A DNA stretch of 64,000 bases from Carnegiea gigantea. Its lineage: Eukaryota > Streptophyta > Magnoliopsida > Caryophyllales > Cactaceae. A program made the translations under genes and the position numbers. The DNA lies in NCBI GenBank assembly GCA_029747015.1, contig JAKOGI010002219.1:32501-96500 (forward strand), read 5' to 3'. Under the pieces are notes generated by a model, which was given only the letters and a program-made list of their open reading frames with translations, was not told the origin of the DNA and searched no databases. Shown one piece after another: positions 12,051 through 25,581 of this stretch (position 1 is its first letter; each line of letters opens with the position of its first letter).

Positions 12051-15000
12051 TGGGGGTATGAGACCCTGAAGACTTGTAGCTAGATCTTTGGTGGCATTTA
12101 AGCCTGAAAACATATAGCTAGATCCTTAACCTATTGTTGGTGAGATGTTGAGATCTCAAATCTTCAAGTTTGACTTCTGGCCATTTCGATGGCAGTTTAC
12201 TGGGTGTCAAAATGTCAGATACATTGAGATGTCCTTTTACAAAGACGATGAGGTGTCCTCTGGATGATCTTAAGCTTAGTTAACTGATAGCTTTTAGTTG
12301 GATTAATATCTTTTCTATAAGGATGTGGGTGAATTACCCATTTAATATAAGGTGATGGTACTTGCATAAAGTCTGCTTTGAGGATGGAGCCTTTGCTTTG
12401 GCTTAGCCTGATTAAGGCAAGATTCAAGGTATAAATGTCTTTTGCGGCATTTGTTGATGCAGTCTTAGGAACTTTTAATGTAGATTCATGGCTGACTAGG
12501 GTTGTCTACCCTTCTATAGGGTTACTATCATGCCTGATTATGCACTTTGTTGATATAGGGTTCTTGAGTGATCATGGTGAAGGGTAAGCTAATAAATAGG
12601 TTAAAGATCTATGTATAGATGCAAGTGCAGTTGCTAACCTAAGCGACTATGCATGCATGATGATTATCCAGACTCAACTGTGTTGTCTATGCAGACATGT
12701 GATGCCCTAACCGTTGCACGTAGGTGAAGGTCTCATACTAGGTTTCAGGTCCATTGGATAAGACCCGATGAAGGTAGAAGAGACTGATGGATTAGGAACA
12801 GTGTTGTTATATAGCTTAAGCTGCAACATACTGTAGGATGAAGGGTAAAAAGTTGAGTAATTGGTGGGTTAGGCCAAGTTATGATATATAAGGTACCTAG
12901 GATAGGAAATCTTTCTTTTTAATGAAGGAGCAACTTTCAATTTTGTGTTAAAGTGCTCATGTTCTAAAGAAGCCCCCAATTTTTGTTTATTGTAACAGAA
13001 GCCTAGATGTGTAAGGATAGAGATACTCGAATATGCTTTTGTTGGTTTAATTGGAGTAACCCCAGTCTAATAAAGTAAATATAACACTTCCCATGTTGGG
13101 AAATGTTTACTATAAGTAAAACCCCAGTTGTTTAGGGATATGGCATACGGAAATACTTTTGCTCATGTTGCATAGAGTATCCTCGAGTTAGTACAAACAA
13201 CATTGCTATCTGCTTGTTAGGAAATGTTTATCATGAAATGTGTGGGAGCCCCTGTTTTGTATAATGGGCAAGAGCCCACTTAGAAAGGTTGAAAATATAA
13301 AGTGAGTATTCACTCTTGAATTAGTAATCATGGTTATGACAAATCATCTTGAATTTTTGAATAGAGATATGAATGGAGGCTATGATAATTAGGAAAAGGC
13401 GATAAAGTAGATGAATGATTTGTTCAAGTCTAATTTGATGAAAGTATGCAATAGAATGTTTCTTGTCCCCAAAAACTAAGGCTCTATTTCTATTCTTCTT
13501 CTGTCTAGCCCGCCTTTTCAGGTTTTTAGACCAACCTCTCTTTTCTTTTCTCTTTATTTTTACACTAAAAGACTCAATTAAGATGTTTCTTTATGGGGGA
13601 AAAAAAATCTTTGTGGCTAGGTCTCAAAGAGGTTACCTATGCATCCAATTTGGAATCAAGTCAGCCATAGTTCAAGAGTAAGAACATGCAACGTAAAGAA
13701 GGTATGCCTCTAAGAGAACTTTTTAAGGTGAGCTTCAAGGTTAAACTGCCAATAGAAAGGAATCGACGTGAAGACTCAAATAACTCTTATGAGATCCCCA
13801 TATGTACATGGGTGATGAAGTTAGTATGAATAAACAATTTATTTATGTCTTTACTATTCTTCATTTCAAGCTTGTTTTTCCATTATTCTCTTCTCTTCTT
13901 TTTTTTTTTTTTCAGGTTCTTGTTTTCCTGTCTTTTTTTGTTCTTTTTGGAAGGGACTATTTGACCTAAACTCTCTTTTTTTATTGCTGATTTTTATATT
14001 GATGTCACCTATGACATACTCTTACTCCTAGCTTAGATTAAATGTGGCTACTGAAGAAATAGGCTCATTTGAAGGCTCAAAGAGGTTTCAAGTGGCAACT
14101 TATTAGGTTTGACAAAGACATTAATGCAAGTTACCAAAAGAGGTCTCCTATCATAGGCATGTCCTTCAAAGCTGCATGATCTATTGTAAGTATTTTTTTG
14201 ATCTTTCTCTTTTTCAGATGATGGAATGAAATTTTTAATCTCTCATATATATATATATTTTTTTCATTTCTTTCCCTCTTCTTTTGCCTAGCTCACCTTA
14301 TATAAGGTTTTTGAGGTAGCCCCTCTCCCCGCCCTCTTTTTCTGGATTTGTCATTTGGCAAGAGCATTCTAGTAAAGAAAGTGGAAAAATAAAACAGGTT
14401 TAGGAAGTATGAAAGTTTTGAAGTCTCAAGACTTGGATCAAAAAATGGGAGCATTAGTGGATAAGTGAAGGGACTCTTTGACTTAAGTTATGAATGCAAG
14501 TTCAAGGGGTTGATTGTGCTTAGATCTAACATCTACTGTGGAGGCATATCGGAGGCTTAGTAGTGAAAGTCTAAAACTAAAGGGATTACTAAGATCTTTA
14601 ATCCCCTATCTAAGAATCTCATATTAATAGGATAACTCTTTCTAAACATTTATGTAAACTTCATTTTGAGATCTTGGGCCTAGTGTTAAACATGAGCGTA
14701 CTATGGGCCCATCTAACTTGACCCGGCATGACCTTCTTTCTTCTTTTTTTTTTTTCTTTGGGTATTTGGGGTGAATCCCTAAATGACTAAAAGGAGTTTC
14801 TACTATTTGTCTAAGGTTCATAGCTACAGTTTTGTGTTCATTATATTTTGCAATCACTTCCCTAAGATGTCCCCTTTTTTTATTTGATTTTGGGTTGCCA
14901 TTCAAAATCTTTATTAAGCTGCATCTAAGCGCCATGTCTCTTATCTTCTCTATCCTGAGCAATAAGATGATACTTTAAAAGGTAGAACTTGATAGAGGTG

Positions 15001-16865
15001 GGTAATGGAAGAGAAAGGTTAATCATCTTGGCCATAGGTTTTAGGAAATGGCTAATAATTTGTTGTTGGGTGAGAAGGAGACGATGACATAGTTGACTTG
15101 AAAGTTTAGGCTATGATAGGAATGAATGTGGTTAAGATGTTGGATTTAGACTAAAATTGGGCCTTACCCCAGCTTGGGTTCTAAGTTGGGCTTAGGAAGC
15201 TAATCTATGGGCATAAGTTGGATCTAAGTCTATCACAAACCTGTACTAAGCCTAAGCATGAATTTAGTTTGGCTTGCCTAGACTAGCCTAGTTTAGACAT
15301 GTGCATGGATTTAGGTAGACTCATGCATGGATCCTAGCCCAGGTATGGATGTATGATGCATGGACCATGAAGTTTTGCATGGATAGAGTATCTTGGTCCT
15401 AACTAAACTTATTATGAATAATATGCATGACAAGATGCAACCTAGAATGGACTAGGACTCTAACGGTCTAATGGTTCACATTATTGACTTTAAGCCTAGA
15501 TAGATTCAGAGTAAATCATGTTGACCCATGAACTAACTCTAACACTACCGATTTCATTCCATGAATGCAGACGAAAAACGGACCTAAGGTAAGGAAAACT
15601 TGATTGGACTTCCTTGTGAGGAGCCTAGCGGTTCCCTATAGTCCCCAAAAGCATGAGTTGCGACTCCTGGTCCTTCTCTTAGACATAGACTGACAAATGC
15701 AGACTATAGATATCTTGGCGGGGTCTTTCCTCCCCTTTTGCCTAACTATGACTACTACAGATTGATGACCTCAACTAATGATGTTGAACCTCATGGTATG
15801 GTGCATGCAAAGCCTTAAAAAAAAAAAAATTATGCTGTTCCTATTCTAATGCAAAACCACAGTACTTAGACTTGACCTAATCTAAGAGGTCTAAAACCTA
15901 GTCATGCTTTTAATTAGGTCTAGACTAACATTCTTCTAACCTGGGCCCCTAGACACAATGGTAACATTACAAACCCTAAAACATTAATACATGAGTCTTT
16001 GAGTATGGGTGAGTTCAGACAGTAAATCAGAGTTCCAAACATTCACAGAATCACGTATGCACATGAATTCCAACCTAATCCAAAGTTCAAAGTTATGAGT
16101 GATTTAGGTAAGGTTTAGAACATCCTTTCACAACCCAAATGCTTGGTATGTCATCCATAACCTTTCAATTGCTTTCCATATCATGTGAATCTGAAAATTG
16201 TGTTACAAGTGCATGAGACAGTTGCATGCTTAATTTAAAGTTTAATGGACCCACCGACTAAACAATTGTTTTTTGAAGGGATAATAGCAAGGTTTAACCT
16301 AGAGTTATTGTTAACCCAACACAACAACATCATTAATGCAAGAATGTCTAATGCAAGTGAAACTAGAAATACTTTCCTATATTGAATTTCAAATCTTGCC
16401 TTCTTTTAAAAAAATTTCCCCAGTGGAGTGACCACTGTAAGGACCACAACCTTGAATCCTAGCAGGTGTTATTCCTCCACAAATGGTTGGATTCCTATGC
16501 TAGGTATTCAAATTCAAAACTGACTTTTTAATACTTTTCTTTTTTCTAAATCATATCATGCAGAATAATGGATTGGACCTAAATAGTGGCCTAAATGGTT
16601 GATCAAGGAACCCGATCAGGTTCATTTACCAGAACCAGGTCCAGTCTCCATGTCAAGTCCTGGACAACACTGGTTGTCTGATCGAGAAATCTAGGCAACA
16701 ACCTGATCCAGGAACTTGACCTGGTTCCTAGGCCAAATTTGGGCCCAGTTCCTGGTCCAGACAGTAGCACTGTCTCAGATTCGAAATCTACTGTACCTAA
16801 AAATAAAATAAAAATTAAGATAAAAATAGTAAAATTAATTAATAAAGTTGTCAGTGAGTTCTAGG
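12051..16865. other. Non-coding region, no gene recognised
   Basis: Nothing coding is supported. The sequence is moderately AT-rich, with several T-runs next to 'ttctttt' (13480-13990, 14200-14340) and a stretch at 16580-16770 with repeated 'cctggtcc / aacctggttcc' phrases. If the flanking 0.8-kb repeats are LTRs, this would be the interior of a non-autonomous element. Confidence 0.5.
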
Positions 16866-17690
16866 AGAAACTTACAAACCAAATTCACTTTTTGAAAGAG
16901 TAATATTGAAGTGATAATAGGCTCATGTGAGCCACAAACCGAAGGGACACCAAAACTAATATTAAACTCGCTTCAAAAAGATTTTCGAAAGGCTCTGAAC
17001 CAATCCCTGATGTGGGGACCATCTGACTCCGTTGGCGTGAACCGAGGATCCAGATCAAGGGACAAATGTACGATGTCGTGATGGAATGCATCATAACATC
17101 GTCTGTCATCACCGACAGTCTCTACTAACCAATACGAGAAACTAAAATCTAATTACACTTAAAATAAGAAAACATGTAGCATATTAGAGTCACTAATTCA
17201 AATAATCAAAATATAATGTTAGTATAAAGTAATAAAAAAACAATTCAAAATATTATAGCGGGCGAGATGAAACTAACGAAAGATTACATCTTTATGAAAC
17301 TCAAAATTAAATAAACTAAAAAGTAGGAAATCAAAGAGAATAAGTGATAAAAGATTCGATCTTTGAAATATTGGCACCTTCAGGTTACCTGCCTAAGTGA
17401 CTTGGGGAACCCTGGATCGAAAATTATGAACATTGACTTGTGCCTTGAAGGGTTTTGAGGATAAATTTAAGAACGGTTTGGTTAGGTTTTCTGAACCTCT
17501 TGGTCTTCCTTCTTAAATTTCTGGTGTTTCCTCACCAATTTTCTCATGTGTTTCTCTCTGATTTTCTAAATCTGATGCTTTTAACCTTTGGGGGTAGTCC
17601 CCCTTTCAAAGTGCTTAAAGGAATAATATGAATTGGTTTAGAGAAAAGAGACCTAATTAAATCCTAGTAGACTTAATCCATACGGAAGCC
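16866..17690. repeat. Dispersed repeat, copy 2 (about 0.82 kb)
   Basis: Direct-orientation partner of 3015-3835, with the same order of conserved blocks and similar length. Similarity fades beyond about 17690, after 'cctaattaaatcctagtagactta'. See copy 1 for the alternatives. Confidence 0.65.
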
Positions 17691-18552
17691 AATGAGCCTT
17701 GTCGAGTTCCCGGTCAGGTCAGGTTATATTAGGCAGGAACTCCATTAGGTTCCTCGATGGGCTGTAGATAGCACATTTTGTTTTGGCCATAACGCTGTCA
17801 TCCAACCTCCGTTTTAAGTGATTCTTTCTTAGTTGTTGAAATATTATTGAGTCTATTTTCTAATGACACTAATTTCATAACTTGGCATAAGTCCGGAAGA
17901 GTATATAAGTAAAATAACAAACATGTGTCATTTTTAATGCAAGCCCCAATATTTTACTTATATCTTTTCCATTGCTTATTGCATTTTAGTGCATGTCATT
18001 AGAAAGTTTATTCAAAGGAGGATACAATATCTAAACTCAATAATTTTATGCACTTTAAAGTGGGGTGAAAATACAGAATAAATCCCAATTAGATGTTGAA
18101 CACCGTCAAGGCGGGCATGTTTGGGCTTTTGGGATCTTTTAGTCTTTTGTGGGGATATTTGGGTTTGGATGTTCGGGTTAAGGGATGTTGGCACATTTTA
18201 ATGCTTTTCATTTTCAATATCTGGGAGTCCCCAAGTTTTACTCGAGTGATTTGCCATTATTGGGCATTCTATAATAAGAAGAAACCTTTTTCGATATCTA
18301 CAATACTAAAACAAAGCCTCCCAAAGCTAGCATATGCCACCTCTCAAATTTTTCGAGGCTTGGACTTTTTTAACGTGATTGTAAACCTAACCCTATGCCA
18401 CATAAATTATTCTTTTTAATTAAAATAATAAACAATAAAAGATATTCGCTATGATAAATATGAAATATTAGAGATATTAGATACACTATGATGATACTTA
18501 CCGATCTTATTTGATAATACTTAATTATTAAGAAATAAAAAATTTTGATTTC

Positions 18553-18635
18553 TATTATTATTATTATTATTATTATTATTACTACTACTGCTGCTGCTGC
18601 TACTACTACTACTACTATTACTACTACCACCACCA
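18553..18635. repeat. Compound trinucleotide microsatellite (TTA/CTA/CTG/CCA)
   Basis: A run of about 27 triplets passing from TAT/TTA through ACT and GCT to ACC. It creates a spurious low-complexity open frame on the minus strand. Likely polymorphic. Confidence 0.9.
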
Positions 18636-20543
18636 TGACAATGCAATCTTACCGCAAATAATTTATTACATGAATAATAAATAATTCATGAATCACATAA
18701 ATTATTATACCACTTTATTAACTATAAAAAAAGCAGTGCGAAATTAGCAATTAGTTCAAAATATTATAATTTGATTTTTCTTTTTTTTTTCCATTCACAT
18801 ATAATTCTGAGACTACGGTTTTTTCACTTAACTTTAAAAATAATATTGCACTTTTTAACAAAGGCTCAAATAATTTTTCCACAAAATATATTAATTATCA
18901 ATATAATTTACTATACTTTTTATACATAGTAATTGCAATTAAAAAACTCAAAATTTTTCCATGCATCGCATAGGTATGAGATAACAAAACAAAACCTCAT
19001 AAATTTTTGACACATATTGTTCTTGTAAATTTACCTTTTTAAAAAAATTCATCCCTACTATTAGAAGATATTAGGAGATAATTCATTACATTTTAATAAT
19101 ACATTATACCAAAAGTCTTGCATTATATTTTGCCAAAAAGTCATTGTACTTTTTACAATTTTTGTGTGGTAAGCTTTCAAAAACCTTTTTGTTGGTAACA
19201 TTATCTTTTCTTTGACACATATTTTTATTCTTATTATGATATGTGAAAGTTTTCTCGACCTGCAAAAATGTGTGATTTTTTATTGCTCAATCCCCTTTTT
19301 ATATAAATGCTTATTCTTTCTTCCGATATTTTCTCTTTAACTTATTAATATATAAAAAATTTATTAATATATTTTCTCTTTCCATATTCTACTACTAAGA
19401 TTTTTACTTTCCATATTTTGTTAACTTTGTTCTTTTTATCTAAAAAGGGGATGGGGTGAATAATCAAATGGGAAAGCACCTTATTACAGTCAAATTGCAT
19501 TCCCACTTTTTCTGCTTCCCTCCCTTTGTCATCCCTTCCAAAAATTAGAATCTCATCATATTGTGATTATTCGACACTTTTTTTGCTCAATCAATCTATT
19601 TCCCTCTCGCAGAGGCATAATGATAATTTGTCATCACATTTCAAGTCTACCCCGCGATTTCCTTCTATGCCTTATTATTAAATAGGAAATTCTAACAATA
19701 TATAAGGAAGCATCAATTAAATTCATCAATATATGACATGTGTGTACATGTTCAACTAAGTTAACGATAATATAGGAAATTTTATAATTTGTACCACCTA
19801 ATAATTGCACTTTAAGTTTGAAAACTACTAATTTTTTTAAAAAAATTAAAACTTTGTTGAACATCACATGAAATATTGTATGTTTTATTTTTTTGTATAG
19901 ACATTTACTACATAAAAAATGACAAAAACTCAAAAACTACAATGTGCATCGCAACGGGGGAAAGCATAATATTTTTATTATTACATCTTTGGTTTTTCAG
20001 CACTTGTCTCTTTCTTATTTTAGAATATTTCTTTTTACTAAAAGATGGTACTTTTATTTAATTAATATTGAGAAACTATATTTACACCGATAGAAAGTAT
20101 GCAAAAAATATACCCACTGACTCTAAATTTGTGACTGGGTAAGTGTAATTTCTATCATTAAAATTTCTATTTTTGTAGTGATATTTGGTTAATATATTTA
20201 GATGACTCTTAATTATTTCCTTTTAACAAAATAAATTAAATAATTTCTATTAGAGAAATTATAAGACTAGAAGTAACACACGCACAATTATACACTGACA
20301 GTGCACATAAATGTCAACAATATTTTTTAAATATATGTGGTTCACAACATGTAAAGGCAAGATCTATTTTATAATAATTTTAAAACAATTTACGAATTAA
20401 GTTAATTGATACACACATATAAATTGGCTTAAAATAGACTCTATGTCATATTAGAGCTAATTATGTATATTATATGAAAAATTTACAAATACAGCAAAAT
20501 GTTAGCTAGCAGGTTATTTTTAGTTTCTTTTTTTTACCCTTTA

Positions 20544-20546
<3 letters not shown>

Positions 20547-20594
<48 letters not shown>
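20547..20594. repeat. (AT)15(GT)9 microsatellite
   Basis: Fifteen AT units followed directly by nine GT units. The junction keeps purine-pyrimidine alternation throughout. Confidence 0.9.
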
Positions 20595-22390
20595 AATATT
20601 CAAATAACAAGTTAGAAAAATTATTCAAAAGGGCATAAAAAAATTATTTGATGCATGGTTAGTTACGACGAAGAATTGCAATTTTTTTTTTTTTTTTGGT
20701 TGCTTCAAGAACAGTATAAAATTTAGATTATAGAGACATCAAATAGGATGGTTTTTTTGGGGAGGGGGGGAATGATTGAGTTGAATGTCCATCTCTCGTC
20801 AAATAAAATAAGAAAAGGCAACTTTTTAGTTTTTTTCTTTTTAGAAGGACCTAATAGATATTTTGAATAAGAAAAACACTCACAATGACAAAGTAGATAA
20901 ATACAAGAAATTAATAAAGTTGCTATGAAAATTAATGCCTTGCCTTATAATGATAAAGATTAATATAAAGACTTTAACAAAAACAAAGATTAATATAAGG
21001 AAATACGTAAATCAAAATAGGAAGGGAGAAGGAAAGATGGAACTTAGAATTCTCTTCCTGCGCTTGAATGTTAGGGGAGTTTATGCCATTACAAGCAAAT
21101 TTTCGTGGATGTAAAGATTTGTGTTGTGGAATCATCATTTACCGATTTGATAAAATTAAAAAAATTATCATCATTTATCCACTTTATATTGTCTTTATAT
21201 TGTAAGTGTGGAAATGTTGTCTATTCTCCATCCTTCCCTCTTCTAATGCTGAAATCTCAAGCAATGAGGTGCTGCAGCCCTTGATTTTTGAACAACAATA
21301 AATCGCCGCCTTTGTTTAGGATTAGTGTTTGCGAAAAAAAGGATAAAATAACTACCTTATTCAATATCCATCCTCAAAAATTCAAACACACCTAGATCCC
21401 CAATTGCATCCAAATTACATCAAGCAATTCAATTCCCTATCTCCCTCTATCTTCATCTAGTGGTACTTGATTTTTTTTTTTAAAAAAAGAATAAATCCTA
21501 CAAGTTACCCACCTCTATGTAACTACCCAAATCGAAAAGATAGAATCCAATGGAAAGATAGAATCCCTTGATTGTCACTCTTCTAAATCCTCTTTCCCTC
21601 CAAAATCCTATATATTCTCTCTCCATTTCATTACCTCCAACTTTATTTCATTTCAAAGGATCTACTTTTTGATGCAAAAACATAGTAGTAATATTTCTCT
21701 CTCCTTACAATCCACTATCTTTTGCTTTTTTATTTACTACATTGACATTGATTTGATGATATCCATTGTGTGTTTAGGAAGCTTTAGTTTGCTTTAAGAT
21801 GTTAATCTACTCTTTTATGACTTTATTTGCCATAATTGATTAGCTCAATTTGGTACTAGGATATTAAGAAAACTATTTGTTTGGTCATAAGATTCAGATA
21901 TTAATAGAACAATTTCATATCTTATTATAATATTGACAAAATTTATTGGGCCTTTATATTTTAACTTTTGCATGCATGACTTTAACTGATGAGCAACACC
22001 ATTAATAAACGTTGATGGTCCTTAAGGTCGATTGAGGTAATTGCTTGAGGAAGGGCTTGATGCATTATCCAAACTAACGTGCATGATCAATATTGAAGTT
22101 GTTGGTCTAGATGGTAATATGAATTTCGAGATGGCAACACTAGCATTACTAGAGATCTCAATGGAAAAGTCATTGGTTTCTTGTTTTATTGGAACAAAAT
22201 ATTTGAAGCACAAAAAACAGTTCAATTTGCATTTAGACAAGTTAAGTCAATGTAAAAGGTCTGATCCATTACCACAACCTATCCTTATTTAGTGAACATC
22301 TATTGAATTGTGGAGCGCCTTCACTAATTTCATTCTTTTTTTAAAAATTTCTACATGTGCACACAATGGCTATGTTAAAAAAAGTTCTAG

Positions 22391-22450
22391 TTGTACTTTA
22401 GCTACCATGTGTTGTACTGTAACTGCCATGTGTTGCACTGTGACTGTGTG
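22391..22450. repeat. 21-bp tandem repeat, almost three copies
   Basis: Units 'ttgtactttagctaccatgtg', then a copy with two substitutions, then a partial third. It lies just left of 'gggtgtttggtagctgcatg', which resembles a PIF/Harbinger terminus, so it may be a subterminal repeat of the broken DNA transposon; that link is inference. Confidence 0.6.
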
Positions 22451-22770
22451 AAGAAGCTAGTTGGGTGTTTGGTAGCTGCATGTTTCATTTGCTCCACTAG
22501 ATCAATTGACCAAATTTTTTGATTTTATCCATTGTAATTTATGTAGTATAAATGCATATAAGTGTGAACAAATTTAATTTTCTATATTTTTTATTTTTCG
22601 TTAAAGGAAGGTTAAGGCATCACATCCAAGAGTCTTATATTTATACATACATTCCAATAACAAAGGGTTTAGAGGATGTAATAATGAACAAAAATATAGA
22701 TGAAAATTATAAATCATAATCATAAATTATTTTAGAAATGATAATCAATAACAAAACAATTTCAACATAA

Positions 22771-22775
22771 ACTAA
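22771..22775. repeat. Target-site duplication ACTAA (left, copia)
   Basis: ACTAA directly before the LTR start TGTTGACT, repeated at 28707-28711 directly after the terminal CA of the right LTR. Confidence 0.9.
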
Positions 22776-24389
22776 TGTTGACTTTAAGAGTCACATATTG
22801 ATTTTGATGATAACAAACAATATTATTAGTATTATATATGAAATGAGGAAGTGACTATATTTTATATATTATTATCCTATTTCATGCATAATATTTATGG
22901 TTGGTCCAGTATATTTTTACTAATATTGAAATACATTTTTTGGACCAACTTATGGGTTTGATATATATTGTGGAGTAACATTCATATGATAAGTTACATG
23001 CGTTAATTGAGTCATGCAACATTGGAAATTATATGGCATTGTGGATATAATTTGTGGAGAAATTCTAATAAAAGAAATGTGATATATGATGGCATGATGA
23101 TCTTGATTTATATGTTGCCATGATGTCATAGATTATGTGCAAGTTTTTAGGACATGATTTGGATATCATATTTTGCGTTGATATGATCATGGATGTGATT
23201 TAGGCTAATTGATTGATTGGATATGATATGGATTTTGTGTTATGGATTAATATTGTATAGTGAAAAAATCAAGATAAAATCTCATGAGAAATATCTTGTA
23301 TATTTGTTGATGAGGATTATTTTATCAAGGATTTTCTTAATTGATATGACATAATATTGAGCTTATATTTGATTGGCCAAAGATATTATATAATTTACTT
23401 AAAGATATGATATGATATAGCATAATATAGATTTTATATGATGTAACAGATTGATGTTAGAAAAATATTTGATTATCCATGAAATATCCTTTGATTGATT
23501 GAGGAGAATATTATAATAATCAATAATTGATATGATGATAAAATCCTTGAGCTTGTTCCTTGGTAAATGAAGCTTGAATTTGAATTTGAATCTTAAAATC
23601 CAAATCAAGGATCATTTTGATTATATTACATGTGATATTATTACCATCTTGAGAATATGGATGCAGATTTATGTGTGTATTAAATAAAGCATAGTTCCAA
23701 GGCTTTGAAAGGAAGTTCAAGGCTTTGAAAATATAAAATTTCATTCAAGCAAATCAAAAGTTGTCATGATTAAGAGATTGCAGCATAACAACTAGTTGGT
23801 CATCATTGGCTATATATAGAAGGAGTTGAAGGAAGTCCAAGGCAGAAGAGCAACTGAGAAATCACGAGCTACACTTGCAAATACAAGAGAAGAAAAAATT
23901 GAGATAATACTTTGAGTTAGAACTTGTGTATTGATTTGATTATTACTTGTAATCATCTTGCGAGGATAGCTTCTTGTAAGGGAATCTTGCAACAAACAAG
24001 TTGTGGAGAACTTGCTTGGGTAGCTATGCATTGAGTAAGCAATACTTAGTAAAGTGACTCAACTTAAGATACTTAGTTGAGTGGTCGATCGAGAGAGAGG
24101 TTCTCACGATCGAGTAGTTAATCTTCAAAGTGTTCAAGAGAGTCTTTGTTGGGTTGGAGACTCGAGTGTGTAACTTCTTAAGTGAATAAGAAGTGAAGCA
24201 GTTCAAATTCTAAGGAAACAAGAGTCTTAGGCAGTGACTAACTCTGTTTGGAATGGCCAACATCGTAAAAATATCATTGCGCTTTGTCCCACTTCTATTT
24301 CTACATTTAATTTTTCTAATTGCTTGAATTTTTGTGATCACCCTATTCACCCCCCTCTAGGGTAACTTGACTAGCTAGCTGAACTTTTA
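22776..24389 (+). repeat. 5' LTR of copia-type element
   Basis: A 1,614-bp repeat of 27099-28706. It ends ...ACTTTTA, where the canonical CA has become TA. Internally it contains 'ggctatatataga', a likely TATA box, about 580 bp before its end. Confidence 0.92.
23811..23818 (+). promoter_or_regulatory. TATA box in copia 5' LTR
   Basis: TATATATA in the context 'ggctatatatagaaggag', conserved in the other LTR near 28131. Position in the last third of the LTR suits the U3/R border. Confidence 0.6.
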
Positions 24390-24391
24390 AT

Positions 24392-24403
24392 TGGTATCAG
24401 AGC
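24392..24403 (+). other. Primer binding site, initiator tRNA-Met
   Basis: TGGTATCAGAGC, two bases after the 5' LTR; identical to the site used by the chromovirus-like element on the other strand. Confidence 0.92.
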
Positions 24404-24446
24404 AGGTGCTGTAATTTTAAGGCTTAACCATCTATAGCTAGATCCT

Positions 24447-25581
24447 ATGGCTAGTCTATCAAGCACCTTTTTTAGTTTTTCTCCGATTATTAATGGCATT
24501 GACTTTTCTCTTTAGAAGTGTAGGATAAAGTCTTATGTCAAATCAAATGACTTTGATCTTTGGGACATTATTACAGAGGGTCCTTTTATCCCCACATGGA
24601 TCAAAAATGATGGCTCCACCATTATCAAGCCAAAAGAAAAGTTGAATCAAGATGAGAAAGAAAGGCTTAAGAAAAATGCGATGGCTTTATATATTTTACA
24701 ATGTTCTTTACATGATGATATTTTTAACCATGTTTGTTGTTGTGCGACAGCCGATGAATTATGAGAAAAACTTTTGCTTCTGTACAAAGATAATAATGAA
24801 GAAATTCTAATTTTGTCAAAAATGGAGCATATGCTTGACAATTGCAATGAAAAAATAGATCAATCATCTTTGCTTAATGGCAGGTGAACAAGCTAGGGAT
24901 CCAAATTCAAGTGATGATGATGACGATGGCAACATAAGTAAAGGAGTAAAAGAAGAAGAGTACTAAGTTCCATATGAGGTATATGATGGTTTAAACAAGT
25001 GCTCAAAACGCAAGGTAACAAAATTATTACTTTATTTTCTCAAACAGCGACAAGGATATAGTTCTAAAATTAAAAGTTAAAAGAAAATGATCTTTGATTT
25101 GTCTCAAGAAAATATTGAATTACAAAAATCAAATGACGTGTTGTCAAATTATCTAAATATGGTTTGAGAAAAACATGTCCTTCTTCAAAAAGAGAAAAAT
25201 GACTTACAATCCAAGTGTGCTGACCTTGGAAAAATGATTTTAAAATTTTCTAAAGGATAAGAAAATTTAAATAAAATTCTCGGCTCACAAAAAGCATCAT
25301 TTAACGAAGGCGGCATCGGTTTTAATTATTTCAATAAAAAGAAGTGTTATAAAAACTTTTTTATTAAATCGACCAACTTTAGTTCCATTGCATGCAATTA
25401 TTGTGGAAAAATAGGTCATATTTCTACTTGTTACCCCATCAAAAGAGATGCTCATAGTGTTTTACAAATTTGAGTACTAAAAGGAACAAGACCTTCAAAT
25501 GTTATGAATACTAACCCATGTGATTCAAATATGATTTGAGAAAAGTTTGAGCTGTTTTGCAAGATACTTGGCATCAAATAA
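24447..25581 (+). pseudogene. Copia-type Gag (UBN2-like domain plus CCHC knuckle), broken
   Basis: Translation from the first ATG after the primer site gives 'MASLSSTFFSFSPIINGIDF', then 'KSNDFDLWDIITEGPFIP' and 'LNQDEKERLKKNAMALYILQ', typical of the N-terminal gag domain of copia elements. After about 140 codons the frame shifts at 'cttaatggcaggtgaacaag' and continues with an acidic, Lys-rich middle. It ends with an intact CCHC knuckle, C-N-Y-C-G-K-I-G-H-I-S-T-C (25393-25431). Several stops lie where Trp is expected (for example TAG at 24513), consistent with G-to-A change. The shift point may also mark an internal deletion that removed an upstream knuckle. The frame ends at TAA 25579-25581. 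Confidence 0.85.

Larger units (their letters stand above)
17691..22390. other. Non-coding AT-rich region with microsatellites
   Basis: Apart from the microsatellites listed separately I see no supported gene, RNA or transposon coding sequence. Short open frames (for example 18093-18419 and 22041-22292) show no family motif. Confidence 0.55.

Noticed and set aside
14642..14962. 106-codon minus-strand frame.
   Set aside because: Lys/Arg-rich, crosses T-runs, no motif; looks like chance in AT-rich DNA.
16580..16790. Recurring 'aacctggttcc / cctggtcc' phrases.
   Set aside because: Too irregular to define a repeat unit or inverted repeat with confidence.
18370..18636. 88-codon minus-strand frame rich in Val/Ile/Ala.
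   Set aside because: Its N-terminal half is only the translated trinucleotide microsatellite.
22041..22292. 83-codon plus-strand frame between repeats.
   Set aside because: No recognisable motif, no promoter or polyadenylation context, and an equally long frame on the other strand; most likely chance or an unidentified remnant.
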